DNA from: Cotesia glomerata
Lineage: Eukaryota; Arthropoda; Insecta; Hymenoptera; Braconidae
NCBI RefSeq assembly: GCF_020080835.1
Contig: NC_058162.1
Coordinates: 6,525,323 to 6,589,322 of the forward strand
Length of the DNA stretch: 64,000 nt
Reading direction: 5' to 3'
Shown here one piece after another: positions 34,109-47,007 of this stretch (position 1 is its first letter; every line of letters begins with the position of its first letter). Position numbers and translations under genes: made by a program. The notes beneath the pieces were generated by a model. The model did not search any database, was not told the origin of the DNA, and was given only the letters and a program-made list of their open reading frames with translations.

Positions 34109-34384
34109 CACTTAAGTTAAATAATATTACTGTAAGCAAGTCCATTAATGTTTAATATTTAATTAATAACTACTTAATATATACATATACAATTATCATG
34201 TTATAGATAGAAAAAAAAGTACTTACTATTACAGTAGTCTTAAACCTTTGTATTATTTTTTTTAGTTTCTGCGACTGTGAATCAAAAATGGGGTTTAAAA
34301 TAATTTTTTTAGTATGTTTGATAATTAATTTTTCAAGTGATTAATTTGAATGAATAATTCTAAATTGTAATTTTAAAATTTAGA

Positions 34385-35748
34385 GCACTACGGAGAGAAG
34401 AAATAATAGTTATATTTTCAATGTAAAATGGTAACTATTGCTATGTAAGATGCACAGTAAAAAATTTTACGTCATTGCGTTAAAAAATTTTGTGTTAAAA
34501 ATTTTTATGTTAAATATTTAACATTTTTTTGTGTTGATTTAACACAATAAATGTTAAATTTACGCTTAAAAGTGTTAAATAATTAACACAAAAATTTTTA
34601 ACACTAACTTTTTTGACGCAAAATTTTTTACTGTGTGGTAACGAGGATTTTTTAACCTAATCTAATAAAACCGCGTCGCGACGCTTGTAGAAGCTAGAGA
34701 AATATTATGCAAACAGTGAAAAGAAGGAATGGTTTTTTTTAAATCTTTTAGTTTTTGTTAGTGATTTATTGATTTAAAAATTGAGCTTTTTAATTTGAAC
34801 TTTTTAGCGCAATTAAAATCGAAATTAAACTCTTTTTCATTACTTAACTCGAAAAGAAGAAATAATAGTTATATTTTCAATGTAAATTGGTAACTATTAC
34901 TATTTAAGATAGTAATGAGAATTTTTTAAACGCGAAAATTCCTTGACAGATTTTCTCAATTTTCTCAATTCTTGATAGTGACTCAAGCTATGTTAACATA
35001 GTAATTATTATCATTCTACATTGAGAAGAATATTATAACAATCCAACTCATCCCTGTTCTACATAGTTTCATTAATTATCTCCTATATATTTATAATTCA
35101 ATCAGTAAGGTTATGCATCAATAAATAAATAAATTTATTATGGATTGGATATTTATAAAAATTCAATCAATAAGTGAACAAATTGAAAAAAAAAAAAAAA
35201 CTAAAAACAATCTTAAACTCATTAAATCAAAATGTAATAAATAGTTTTTTTTACTTTTATAAAAAAGCAAATTATACATTTTTATAAAAACAATTTCAGT
35301 TTAAAAAAATTGTAAAGTAATAAAGTTTATTATTAAATGAAAGCAAACTGAAGAAAATGAAAAATTTACTGTAAATTATCGCAATAAGAACTCGATAGCT
35401 ACTTAATATCTAATTAAAATATTTACTTAAATATTATTGTTGGCTTTTATGCTAGTGTCATGATCAATACCAATACTTCGATAATTATCAATATTTTTTA
35501 GTTATATTGTAGCTCATTTATTTAAATCAATGAAATCTATGTAATATAGGACTGAGTGGTATTCTACATAGCTTCAATTCCTAGAAATGTTGTAATAGTA
35601 ATGTTTACTCTTTACTTAGTTATAGTGTAACATAATAATTAATTACCATAAAATAGTAATGAATATTATCATAGATTGTATAATTAACAATTTTATTAAA
35701 AATGAGGCTGGTTACCGTATATAATGATAAATATTACTTTTCTCCGTG
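34385..35748. mobile_element. Transposon copy B, inverted partner of 15,383-17,179
   Basis: Left end CACTACGGAGAGAAG and right end CTTTTCTCCGTG (then TA). A phrase AGAAGAAATAATAGTTATAT occurs near the left end (34,395) and again at 34,855. It shares over 1 kb with copy A as reverse complement. It has the uninterrupted site for the 705-bp insertion of copy A, but carries its own small insertion at 34,453-34,635. Confidence 0.8.
34453..34635. mobile_element. 183-bp MITE with CACAGTAAAAAATTTT ends
   Basis: Left end CACAGTAAAAAATTTTAC and right end AAAATTTTTTACTGTG are inverted. TG flanks both sides. Copy A has the uninterrupted sequence AAAATGGTAACGAGGA (reverse complement of 16,910-16,926), fixing the target duplication as TG. 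The inside is made of TTAACAC and GTGTTAA words. Confidence 0.83.
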
Positions 35749-38329
35749 TACATGAAGATTTACTTTCAAAACAATGTAATAGTGATTTTATATTCAGTTA
35801 CCATTCACATTCCTAAGAAAAATTAATTTATAATTTGTTATTGTTATATTAATGAAATAGCATTAAAAATTCAATGTAATTAAATTATATTACTGTATTT
35901 TATTTATTAACTGTAATTTGATAAAAATATAACTTGATAAAATGTGATCATAAAATAATCTCTAAAATTGATGTTCTAAAATTGAAATCCTCAAATTTAA
36001 TGATGTAAAAGATAAAATTAATAATTCGGGATACTTCTTACATCCTTCGATGTACAAATGTACTCTTCCCTTGCGTTTTACTTAATGATAATGATGATGT
36101 AGCATAGACAGTGAAACAAATGATGATAGCAATGTCTGTGACTTCACTTCATATCGAATGTGATGCGACGGTGGCTTATGATATATTGCTGGTGATTTAG
36201 AGTATGGTATGTGGTGTATACACAGGGTGATGTGTTATATTACAACATGTGTCTCACAACGAGAGAAAAGCACCGCTCACGAGTATATAGCATACAGTAG
36301 TAGAGTAGTGAGTGCCGTCTTATTTATGTTGAAGTGGTTGTCGGCCAACTTAGCTTCACTGCCATCATTCAATCTAGCTCGGGGATAATTCACGGGGCAG
36401 CCCGATTCACGCTGCGAAATCATTTGATATTTGACGTCAGGAGCGATTATCGTATAAACCATTACAGTGTGGATAAACGCCGGTCTCTGGCTCTGCTCTC
36501 GGTTTAGCTTCACTTTCTTTGTCTGATCCCCTAAGACAACTATATACTTTACTTACATTTATTACATACTTATGTATTAGACACATAGTCTTCTTTTATA
36601 TGTGTGTATAGATCCATAAATACACATTTATATTTATATAAAGATATATGGTCGTCTTCAAAAGTGTTGAGAGTGTATGACGAATAAGTATGCATGTACA
36701 CTCAGTTTATTTGTATATAGTTTGCATGGATAGCGGCGCCGAGACCGGATGTTCAAAATACACACATACTCAATTTTATTATTATTATTATTATTTTCTT
36801 CCAAGATTAACTTTAAGAAGAAAAGTTTACCAAAAAATTTTCTATTAATTAATTTTCATTAAAAAAAATTAAAAAAGACAGACAAAAGAAGAAATAATTT
36901 AAATAGAGTATCAATTAAATATTTTATAAAGTGTTTTGCGCTTTGTCTTAGATAAAATATCTCAATATCTCTGACTTACACCTGTGTCTTAAATGCTTAC
37001 TCGTTAGTGTTTTAATTCTCTGCCCGTGTCTTATTATACAATCTTATTATACAATTAAAAAAATCTTCACTTGAGATTTCATTATCTACATACATAACTC
37101 TAAAATAAAATAGTATATTATCAATTATCATAAAATATAGTTTAATTTATTTATCACTTTATATTTACCTACAAACACTTAGTACTATTAAACTATCACA
37201 TAAACTCACAATACAATTTTCATTTTATTTATAAAATTATTTACCTATACCTAACTTCTATTAGATTTAAAAAAACCAATCGCTGTCTCGGATTTATTAA
37301 ATAAAATATCTGTGTCTATATTTAGTACCATACCAAAATACCTTATTTTGATATTTTCTATCTATCTCTATTGCATACGACAAGACGTCGTATATTTACA
37401 CTGCCCGAATAGATAAGATAAAAACTAAAGCCTTATGTTTAACGTCAACTATTTACATTTTTTATATTTAATTCATACAATTGACTTTCTAGTTTTTTTA
37501 TTTTACTCAATTTTTTTTATCTTCTTTGACAAAGATTATTTATAATCTAACTTTATAATCAGTGAAAGTATTTCTTCAGTAACAATTAATCCTATTCGGT
37601 AAATTAACTACAACTTTTAGACACGAGTAATGGAAATTTTCAAGGTATTTGTTTATTTAAATCTCTTTACAAAGTTTAATCTTCACCAAATTTTCTTAAC
37701 TATTTTTTTTTTCTTAGTAATTGATCTAATGATTAATAATTCCGATAAATATTTTATATTTTTTTGAGCAACTTAAAAATTTCATTGATAATTTTTTTTT
37801 GTTAACCTGCCATTTTGTTAAGAGTAAATATTTTCATTATTTCTTCTTTCAAACAAGATATTGTGCTTACCACAACTTCGTCTACAGAAGCTATAAAAAT
37901 AAAAATCATTATTTGCTAAAAAAAAGATCATTTTTATAAAGTTCAAAGTCACTTCTATATACAAATGCATTTTGATATTTATAAATTAAAAGAAGAAATA
38001 TTATAAAAGCAGAAATCATTAAAAAATACCTTTTTTTAGCCTTCTAAGTGCGTATAACTCCTTTAAAAAATAAATATAAAAATTAATTAATTACTTAAAA
38101 ACCTACAACTCTAAATTAATATTAACTCAAGTTTCAGCGCCTCTGGTAGCTAAATGAAGAAATAAAAGATTTCTAATATTTATTAGACTTTATAAACTCG
38201 AGTTTATTATTTAATAATTCAGTGCTGCGCCATATTTGTTTTCTTCCGAAGAAAATAATTAAAAAATCGGGCCCTAGTAATTAATAATCTTCAACAAAAA
38301 TATAATAAATTCATAAAATAAGAAGACTA
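35749..38329. other. Intergenic AT-rich DNA
   Basis: No exon is recognised. A more balanced stretch at 36,060-36,540 contains no convincing coding frame or splice pair and could be regulatory. The remainder is AT-rich low-complexity sequence. Confidence 0.55.
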
Positions 38330-38580
38330 GCGCACGAATAATTGGGATCTACTGCGCGGATTTGAATCGATCAGCGTAATTCGCGGCCGAGTGTCCCCGA
38401 ATAGCTCCGAGCGGAGATTACCGAACTCAGACGAGGTAAACCGAGCTTCCTATCAGTGTCGTCGCTGTAGTGGTGCGCCCTGAGCGACGATCTGTTGTAC
38501 TAAAGATCCTAAAAATCATGTGCTGGCTCAGTATCGTCGCGATCCCCGCAATCGCACAGTCAATAAATCGAGGATATATA
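38330..38580 (+). promoter_or_regulatory. Candidate promoter of the Gyc76C-like gene
   Basis: A locally GC- and CpG-richer island in very AT-rich DNA. It contains TCAGTG at 38,453-38,458, a match to the arthropod initiator TCAGT. No TATA box or clear downstream element was found. It lies 0.9-1.1 kb before a strong splice donor at 39,480. The assignment to Gyc76C is inferred from strand, position and the acceptor at 62,906. Confidence 0.35.
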
Positions 38581-39479
38581 TTTTTGTCGCGTTTTCGTGC
38601 AATCCGGATATACTCTGCCGTGGAAAAAATATAAATACGTCCACTTAGATTTAAACATCATTGCCTTAAATAAATATTTATCATTTTTGTCACCGATTGT
38701 TATTATTATATAATATAAGATATTTATCGGGCAAGTGAGTTTGCTTTTTTGTGACAATTTATTAGTCTAGATAATTAAAAAAATTAAACAAGTGAAGAAG
38801 AAATATTTAGCATTTGATAATTAAATAATTAACAACACATGAAAGAAGAAAAGAAGAAACAATAATTGTTGAGAAAGGGAAGTTGTTTTGACGAATTGGC
38901 GCGGAAGTGGGTACGAGTGCTGGGGAAAGGCAACAAAAAAAGAGGGAGATTAAAATAAAATAAATATAAATATATTCATTATATATATAGGATAATAATA
39001 ATAAAAAAAACAAATAAGGAGTAAAGTGCGTCGTCGATCGCGCGATTTCAACCGTTTCACTTATATCTGCGCTATATTATATATCATTATCTGGATAAGT
39101 ATGTTTTGTTTTTTACTTTTGCGTACATCGATGTATAATGGTCATTATAATTGACGAATTTATCGATACTAGTGACGAAAAGTTTTATTCCAAATAAGTT
39201 TTGTGCATGAGTTGAGTAATAATAATAATAGTAAAAAAAAAAAAATAAATAAAAAAGGAATAGTTATGCGGAATCGATAAGATTCTATTATATGTATTGA
39301 CAACTGACAGTTTTTTAGTGTCGAGTAGAGGTTAAAGGAACAACAGTGCAAGTTTTTAAAATCTGTATAAATATATATGCATATTTATATCTGTATTTAT
39401 GTTTGTATAATAATGATGTGCTGAACATCATTCTAATTGTGGATTGGATTACCATGCTGGACGCGGCCACATGTCACAG
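38581..39479 (+). other. Putative 5' noncoding exon of the Gyc76C-like gene
   Basis: The stretch ends in a strong donor, CACAG followed by GTAAGC at 39,480. The exon start is not determined. An ATG at 39,454 opens a frame that would run 8 codons to the donor. Joined to the acceptor at 62,906, it stops after nine codons (a short upstream frame). The main coding exon has its own start, so this exon would be noncoding leader. It could instead belong to an unrelated transcript. Confidence 0.45.
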
Positions 39480-41471
39480 GTAAGCTTTACTTTTGTTTTT
39501 CTCTTTTTTAACTACCGGATATCTAACAGTATTTTGGGTTTTGGTTTTGATTCTGAAGTCAGTTGATGTTGGAAGATTTTTTGTTTTTTTAAGAGTTAAT
39601 TAGCAGTGAGAAAATATTTTTGAAAAGTTTATAAAATTTTTTACCGTAAAGTATTTGATTAATTTAGAAAAATTTCAAAATTATCTGCAAATTCCAGAAT
39701 TATTATCATTAATTTTTTGATTATTTTTTTTTTTCATAAATAATAAAAATTAATAAGATATAAGTGACAATTTTTGAATTTTTTTTTATAAATAAATAAT
39801 AATTATTATTAAAAGAATTGTTAAAAAATTTTGTAATTTATGACACTTAAATTAAGAGATCTGAGAATTTTATTTTTATTTTTCCATGTATAGAAATAAA
39901 AAAAAAATCACGATTGTAAACTTAAGTACGAATTTTTTTTTATAATAATTTGATTTGTTAAAAAAGTCCAAAAAAGTGTCAAATCTCAGCTGATTTTAGT
40001 ATCATGTAAAATTTTTACACACTGTGAATGCAAATTTTCAAAAGTATTTTTGTACTCCTAATTCATTTATGACATTCAAGTTAGCTGTCACGAAAAATTT
40101 TTAATTTTATTTAACAATGAAATTAATTCTAAAAAATTATTTTTAAAAAATTGCATTTTTAATTTTTTAAAATTTCTAAATGTCAATTTTTTTTTTTTAT
40201 TTTTTCTGCCATAATTTATCTGTTAACAAAAGTTCTAAAAATTATTAAATATCTACTAAATTAATTTTCATAATTTATTTTTTTAATCAAAAAATGTTCA
40301 AGTTTCTACTGAGTGCAATATTTTAAATTGTGTGATAATTTTACTGTGCATATTGAAAATATAATCATAACCAAAAAATACTGTCAGATTCTTATCAACT
40401 TCGGTACAGTGTTTATAGAAAGAAATGACAGCTTATCGGAAATTGAAGAAGTTAATTGTTGAAATTTTTTTTTATAATATTTCTTCTATTAAAAATCTGA
40501 CCTTAAAAATGCCTGACATTGTTTGCAATTTTTATCAATTATAAGAAATTCTACAATTGTGAAATTATAATTAGTAAATTAAATGAAAAATTTGAAAAAT
40601 TTTATAAAAATCATAAGAGTTGTCAGATATTTATTGCTTTATAATATTGAATAAATAAAAAATTTGACAATTAATTTTTCAAAAAAGAAAATTTACTAAA
40701 AAAACAAAAAATAGGATTAATAGTTAATAGAAGTAAATGAAAAAATGTTATTAATTGCGTAGTCTACATCAGTCAAATATCTAAATGACTCACGCGCAGT
40801 TGAATATTATTAAGTAGACTTGATAATTTTTACAACAAAATAAGTATGCTCATAATATGTATTGTTTATTTATGTACGTGTATACTTACACGTTATACGT
40901 ATGCAGAATATGTGTTGATTTAATATGTATGTATGAGGTATGTTATTTTATTTTATACTAATGTAGTTAAAGTATATCTTTGATAAATTAATCTATGCGC
41001 AGCTGAATTTATTTATCGGGGGCAAAAGCGAGAAAGATGTGTACACATTTTCTGTTGCAATGTTTTATAAAGAGGCTGCACGTGGTCATCGAGTGAGATG
41101 GAGAAAGAGCAAGAAGTAATATTTGAAGAAATAAGAATAAGAATAAAAGAAGAGAGTGTAAAAGAGAGAGGATGAAACTGAGCAAAGGGCTATTTGCATG
41201 TTCATTAAACGAATGAGTTGCGGTCAGAAACACGTGACACGGATTTACGGTAAAAAAAAAAACAACACACTAACGTATTTATATAAAATACATCAGGATT
41301 TATTATCTACACATTATACATTTGATATTTTTTCACTAATCCGTGAAATTTTTTCATTATTTTATTTGTATTTAATTTTTTTTTTAATTGGTGCAAATTA
41401 TATAATTTATGTTTTACGGTCAGTTTGTTTTTTTAAATATTTAATACAATGTCTGGAAATTTTTTTTAGCT
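39480..41471. other. Start of putative 23-kb intron
   Basis: AT-rich, with many short A/T runs. No gene or delimited repeat is seen. Confidence 0.55.
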
Positions 41472-42724
41472 TCAGAGACAAATTAAATATACTTACTGAT
41501 AATTTTTAATACATTTTTCAATCTGAAAGATCCATTGTTAAACAATTATTTAATTGTTTTAATTCGAGATAAGACATTCTTGAACCCAGAAAATTTTCTT
41601 CGTTCAAAAATGTCTCTTTGATTTTCATCTTAAATCAAGTTAATTTTTTAACAGTACATAATTGTGAACTTCCAATTAAAAAAAAAAAAAAAAAACAGTT
41701 TAATGATATAACTTTAAAAATATATGATGAAATTACAAGTAACATAAATAAATAAAATTATTATTTTTAGAATTACTGCGCACTTTTTTATTGATAAATT
41801 TTTTAAACGTTCATTAAAAATAGGCCGACAAATAACTTACAAATAAACGAACAAAACAATTATTTATAATTATATCTTCAAAAAAACTGAAATTAAGATT
41901 TTGAAAATTTTCTTTATTTTAAATCAAGCAGAGAAAATTTTAAGTCAAGTAAAATCTAAGCCAAAAAAACTTTTTAGTTAAAAATAATCAAATTTTTCAA
42001 AAAATCATCATTCATAAAAGATTTTTTAAATTTAGAAAAAGTTCATTTTTTTTGCTTGTAAAAGGTACATTGAAAAAAAAATTCTTGACTAGAGGGTAAA
42101 TTTTCTTGGCTCAAGAAAATATTAAGGAAGATTGAAAATTTCTTGAATGAAGCCAAAGTTTCTTAAGCCACGAAAATTTCTTCTTGCTTCAAAATAACTT
42201 TTGTCTTCCTTAAAATTTTCTTGGTTGTTTTTTCTGTGTTGTATTTATTAATTATTATTTTGCTTTCTTAGCGAAGAAACATTTTGTTGGTTTTAAACAA
42301 ATTTATCTTTTCAATATTAAAAAATAATTTAGTACACTGATAAAAATTTTACCTTGATTCAAAAAAAAAATCTAGAATCAAGAATACCATTTTGAAGAAA
42401 ATTTTCTTGAGTCAAGAGTAAAAATTCTTAAATTGAGAATAATTTCTCGACTTAAGAATTTTTTCTCTTGACTCAAGAAAATGATTTCCTTTTGTGTAGC
42501 TTTTATATTTAATTCACTGTAATAATGACAACCATAAACACTTTGAGAACCATTAACTTTTTTATTTTTCATGAACAAAAAAAGGGTGACCGTGAAATGA
42601 AACAGTTATCACAATAAAATTAAAAGTCTATAAATTAAAAAGTAATTTTTGTTTGCTCGACGGTAATGTTATTATTCTTTAAATCTATGAAATATATGAC
42701 AGGAAATGTATTTCTAGATAAAAT
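41472..42724. repeat. 1.25-kb direct repeat, copy 2
   Basis: Direct-orientation match to 29,527-30,821. The main differences are an A run at 41,679-41,695 and loss of about 50 bp near 42,490. Right of its end, 42,725-42,840 repeats part of its own interior (TCTTGAGCCAAGAAAATTTC), indicating a partial internal duplication. Confidence 0.85.
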
Positions 42725-42840
42725 GTTAGAAAACTCCTTGAATTCAGTCAAAGTTTCTTGAGCCAAGAAAATTTCTTCTAGCTCCAAAATAACTTTTGTC
42801 TTCCTTAAATTTTTTTTGGTGCAAGTTTTTTTTTCTGTCT

Positions 42841-45800
42841 AGTCGTTTAAAGGCGTGCAAATAGTATTCCATTAAAAACTAGCAAACACACAAGATAAAT
42901 AAATTATTTTTATCCGTCTCTCGTTCTCAATTTGATAATACGGGTAACTTGAGTTTGGGCGTGATCAACAGTAGCACCCACAGCTATTTACTGCGTACTT
43001 AGGAAGGCGTACCGCTTGTTACTTATTACTCAACCACCGTTACTACAGCTTCGTGCCACTAATGATTTCTCTCGACTCAATAAGCACAAGATTGCACTTT
43101 AAAAGACTAGATATCATGTGACGATAATCATCATCATTTTCGTCATTATCATCATCATCGTCATCATCATAATCATAGTGATCCTTAAATTTTATTTGTA
43201 CGAGAGTTAAATTTTAAACTTTAATGACTTACACTAAAACTCCAAAATTAAAGCACATTATGATTGAAAATAATTTACAATTTATCGTCTATAACAATAA
43301 AAGTAACTCGAGTCAACAAAGTGCATCCGATCAAGTTACTATATCTCAAATTCACCCAACCCAGACTTGACTACACTAGACGAGAAGAAGCCCAAGTAAA
43401 TCAGAGATAAAATTTCCACAAATAAAATTTATTTCCACTAATAACATTACAAATTTTTAAATATCTATTATCAAACATGTTTATAAAGATTCATTTTTAT
43501 TTAAAAATTGCGTAAGCTTTTTAATAGACACGTAGTAATGAATTTTTTAAAGTTAAGGGTGGGCTTTAGGGGGTGTTCCGGAAGTCGGAGAGGATTCAAA
43601 TTTTTTTTATACCTTTGAGACCCCAAAAAAACGCTTTTCAGAAATATTTGGCGTGATCTTTTGAATATCGTTGAAATTATGAATGAAAAACGATTTCGTT
43701 TCACGAACGTTCGGAACTTCAGGTACATGTAAGCTGTTATTTATGATCGAAAATTTTTATCATTTTTTTAAACAATGTCATTATTTGTCATAATTTTAAG
43801 TAATTTGTGCTATTAATACAGAAAATTTGATGCCGATAGTAAAAATCTTTTCTATTATATTTCATTGTTAAAAATTTATATCATTTTTTATAACTGTAAT
43901 TTTAGTGTTTTTTTAAGATATAAACGTAAATTATTATCGGTAATTTAATTTTTTAGTTTATTTGTAGATTATTTTTGGTCTATTTTTGATGGGTGCGTAG
44001 AAAGTTTATCAATAAAAAAGTGCGAAGAAGTTATAAAAATAGTAAATGATTTTATTTATGGTTCTTGTAATTTTATTGTATATTTTTATAATTTTATCAT
44101 TTAATTGCTTTTCTTTTTTTACTTTTTACAATTAGTAGTCCTTATTTAAAAAATGTTAATTAATTAACTTAATTAGAAAGAAAAAATTTTGAACCAAGAA
44201 AATAATTTTTGTTTTTAATTAAGTAAAAAAATTCTTATTCAAATGAAATTTTCTTCATTTAAAAACTTGATTTAAGACAAATAAATTTTTCAAAGATAGT
44301 TTTTTTGTTAGCTTATTTTTAATCCATTTTTCAAGTGTATTGTCAAAATAAAAAATTATATCATTTATGTTATTTGTAATTTAATAACACATTTTAAAAA
44401 TTCTATGATTAAATTGCTCTGTATTTTTTTTAATTTTCTAAAATTGATAATTCATAACTGTAACGTCAAAATTTCTTTTTACTCAATTTAATTTTTCTAT
44501 TAGATATTTTATTCAACAATTTCTTTTCAAATTAAGATTCAAAATTTTACCAATATTTTTTGCTTTAAAAAATATCAAATACTTGAACAAAAAGCTCACT
44601 TTTAAAATACTTGTGCAATTTATTTCAACTAAATACGTACGAAGATTAAATACCAATATTATCTACCGATAACGCAATTTATTGTATACCGATATTCAAC
44701 CTAAAAACCTAGAAAAATGCACTTATAATTATTTTTTATCCAGCAAAATAAACTCCTCAAACTTATATTAAAGTTACAATTACAATTATTAACTTAATTA
44801 ACTGATAAAAAAATACTATCACCGCTCCAAGGAGAACTTGGCGCTGTCCTTGACTAAGGATCAATGTGTCGATAAATTTTCTCGAGGTAAACTCTAAACA
44901 AATTACAAGAGAATGTAAATTTAATTTTTAAATTTTCTTGTTATAAATATTTTTTTAAAATAAAATAAACTTAAAATCATTAAAAATAAATTCTATTGGA
45001 CAGAACAAAAAAATCTCAGTGCAAGATTTGAAGTGAAAATGAATGCTTAGAAGGAAATAATTAAAAAGAAGCAATCACAAGGTTTAAAAAAAGAACTCCT
45101 TGCAGCTGTTTCAGTGCACTGGGAGCAACCGAGTGCAATGTAAACAGTAAAGGGCTCCGATCGGAACAATGCTTAGGGCCCCGAGCACAAAAGATCGGTT
45201 CATAGACAGTAAGCGGATGAGAGAAATAAGTTTAAAAATTTTAATCTACAACAAAGAATCTTAGTGAAGAACGTTCATAAGAAATAAAACAGCCGGGTTT
45301 GGATTTACTTTACTATTCCATATTTATAATTCCATATCCATGCTCGAGATCCGATACCAGTTCCAGAGGTTACTTTTATTTGTTGGATACTAGATAAGAA
45401 GAACAGAACAGTACCCGCACCTTCTTTATGCAGTATAAGTACACTCTCTTCACTATTATATATCTTCTTGTTCTTCTTTACTATACTTATACTTCTACTC
45501 TTTACTCTTTACTTATTTTTCTCGGACGAAAATAGCTACTGAATATTACGGCACTTTCCTAAGACTAACAGTGAGAACAGTAAACGGGTAACAGCAATAA
45601 GCATGCCGCTGGTTTAGATTATCTTTTTATATTTTGTAAAGTAGATACGTTAAAAATTTGGTTATCTAAATTTTGATGAAGTACATTGATGAAAAAATTA
45701 ACTTGATTGAAGAGATAAATTTTCAAACTGTAAATATTTTTTTTAAAGAGTTTGATTATTTTCAATCAAGTGAATCTCCTCAATCAGATTAATTTTTTAT

Positions 45801-46114
45801 CATTAAAAATTAGTTGTAAAATTATTTTTTTTATGGTAAATTAAGAAATATACCGATTTGAACATTAAATTGGTTCAAAAGAAGAAATATTTCAAAGGAA
45901 GAACTATCAAAGAAAATTATTTCAAACAAGTTAATCATTTTTTATAAAAAAAGAAAAATTTTGTCGATTTACAGAAATTTTATTTAGTTAAAAAACTTTT
46001 CTTCTTTGTTAATAAATAATTAATCTGATTTAAAAAAAGAAATATTTAACAAATCTGATCATTTTAAAAACTTAATTATTTTGAATCAAGCAAAAAAATG
46101 TACTTGATATTAAA
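42841..46114. other. Noncoding, intron interior
   Basis: Includes a degenerate CAT/CGT trinucleotide microsatellite at 43,126-43,177. A GC-richer patch at 45,100-45,200 has no convincing frame. Otherwise AT-rich with TTGATTCAAG-like words resembling the long direct repeat. No gene recognised. Confidence 0.5.
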
Positions 46115-46824
46115 AAAAAAAATTAGAAAAACGGTTCACCCTAAAGGCCATCCCTGCAATTTCCCGCTAATTCCACACCTGGGCGCTTAAAATTGTACTT
46201 ATGACATTTTTGAGATTTTTGAGCTCAAAATATAATTTATGTGATATTTTGAGCTCGCTGAGTTCAAAGAGATAATATTTCTATGCATTTGAGCTCTCCC
46301 AGCTCAAAAGTCTAATAGAAGTTTCATAGAACACTATTTTTGGAATTTTCAAACCGCAATAACTTTTGAATGGAGCAACTGATTTTCACGCGGTTGGTGG
46401 CATTCGACGCAGTTTTATCATCTTCATAAGTTATTTTCAGGTTTTAATTGATCGAACCAAAAATTTCGGAGTAATCCCGAAAAAACACTTTTTTCGGTTT
46501 TCTTTTGTTCACGATATCTCTCGAACGAATCAACCGATTTCGACCAACTTGGTGGCGATCGACGTGGTTTTTTATTGTCTAGAGCTGATTAGTTTTTGGA
46601 ATCGATCGGTGAAGCCGTTTAAAAGTTATCAAAAAAAAACCACATTTGAAAAAATTGTTTTTCTTAGTTTTTTTAAGATTTCTCAAAATTTACTGATTCG
46701 AATCGGTCCAAATTATACTCAAAATCTAAGTTTGGCCAAGCCCTTTCAAATGGCACCAACCGCGATAAAATCGAATCAGCCGTTCAAAAGTTATAAGCGG
46801 TTCACATACTTTCACACACACACA

Positions 46825-46860
<36 letters not shown>

Positions 46861-47007
46861 CATAGTGACAACCTCGCGGGAGTAGTCAGGGAAGCTTCCT
46901 AAGACCTCAAAACGTCGAGATCTGATGAAAACTCGATTTTCGAAAAACGGGGTAAAACCAATAACTTCCCGATTTTTGAAAATCTTCGATTTTCTTAGCG
47001 GAAAGTT
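46115..47007. mobile_element. AACTTCCCGC element, copy 2 (inverted)
   Basis: Reverse-complement copy of 26,162-27,100. Ends: CATCCCTGCAATTTCCCGCT on the left and TTTCTTAGCGGAAAGTT on the right. It contains a CA array (46,813-46,858) where copy 1 has TG. A 178-codon open frame through it is chance: it translates noncoding repeat sequence, including the microsatellite. Confidence 0.88.

Noticed and set aside
46366..46902. 178-codon open frame on the + strand
   Set aside because: It lies entirely within the inverted copy of the AACTTCCCGC repeat; the corresponding region of copy 1 has no matching frame, so it is not conserved as protein.
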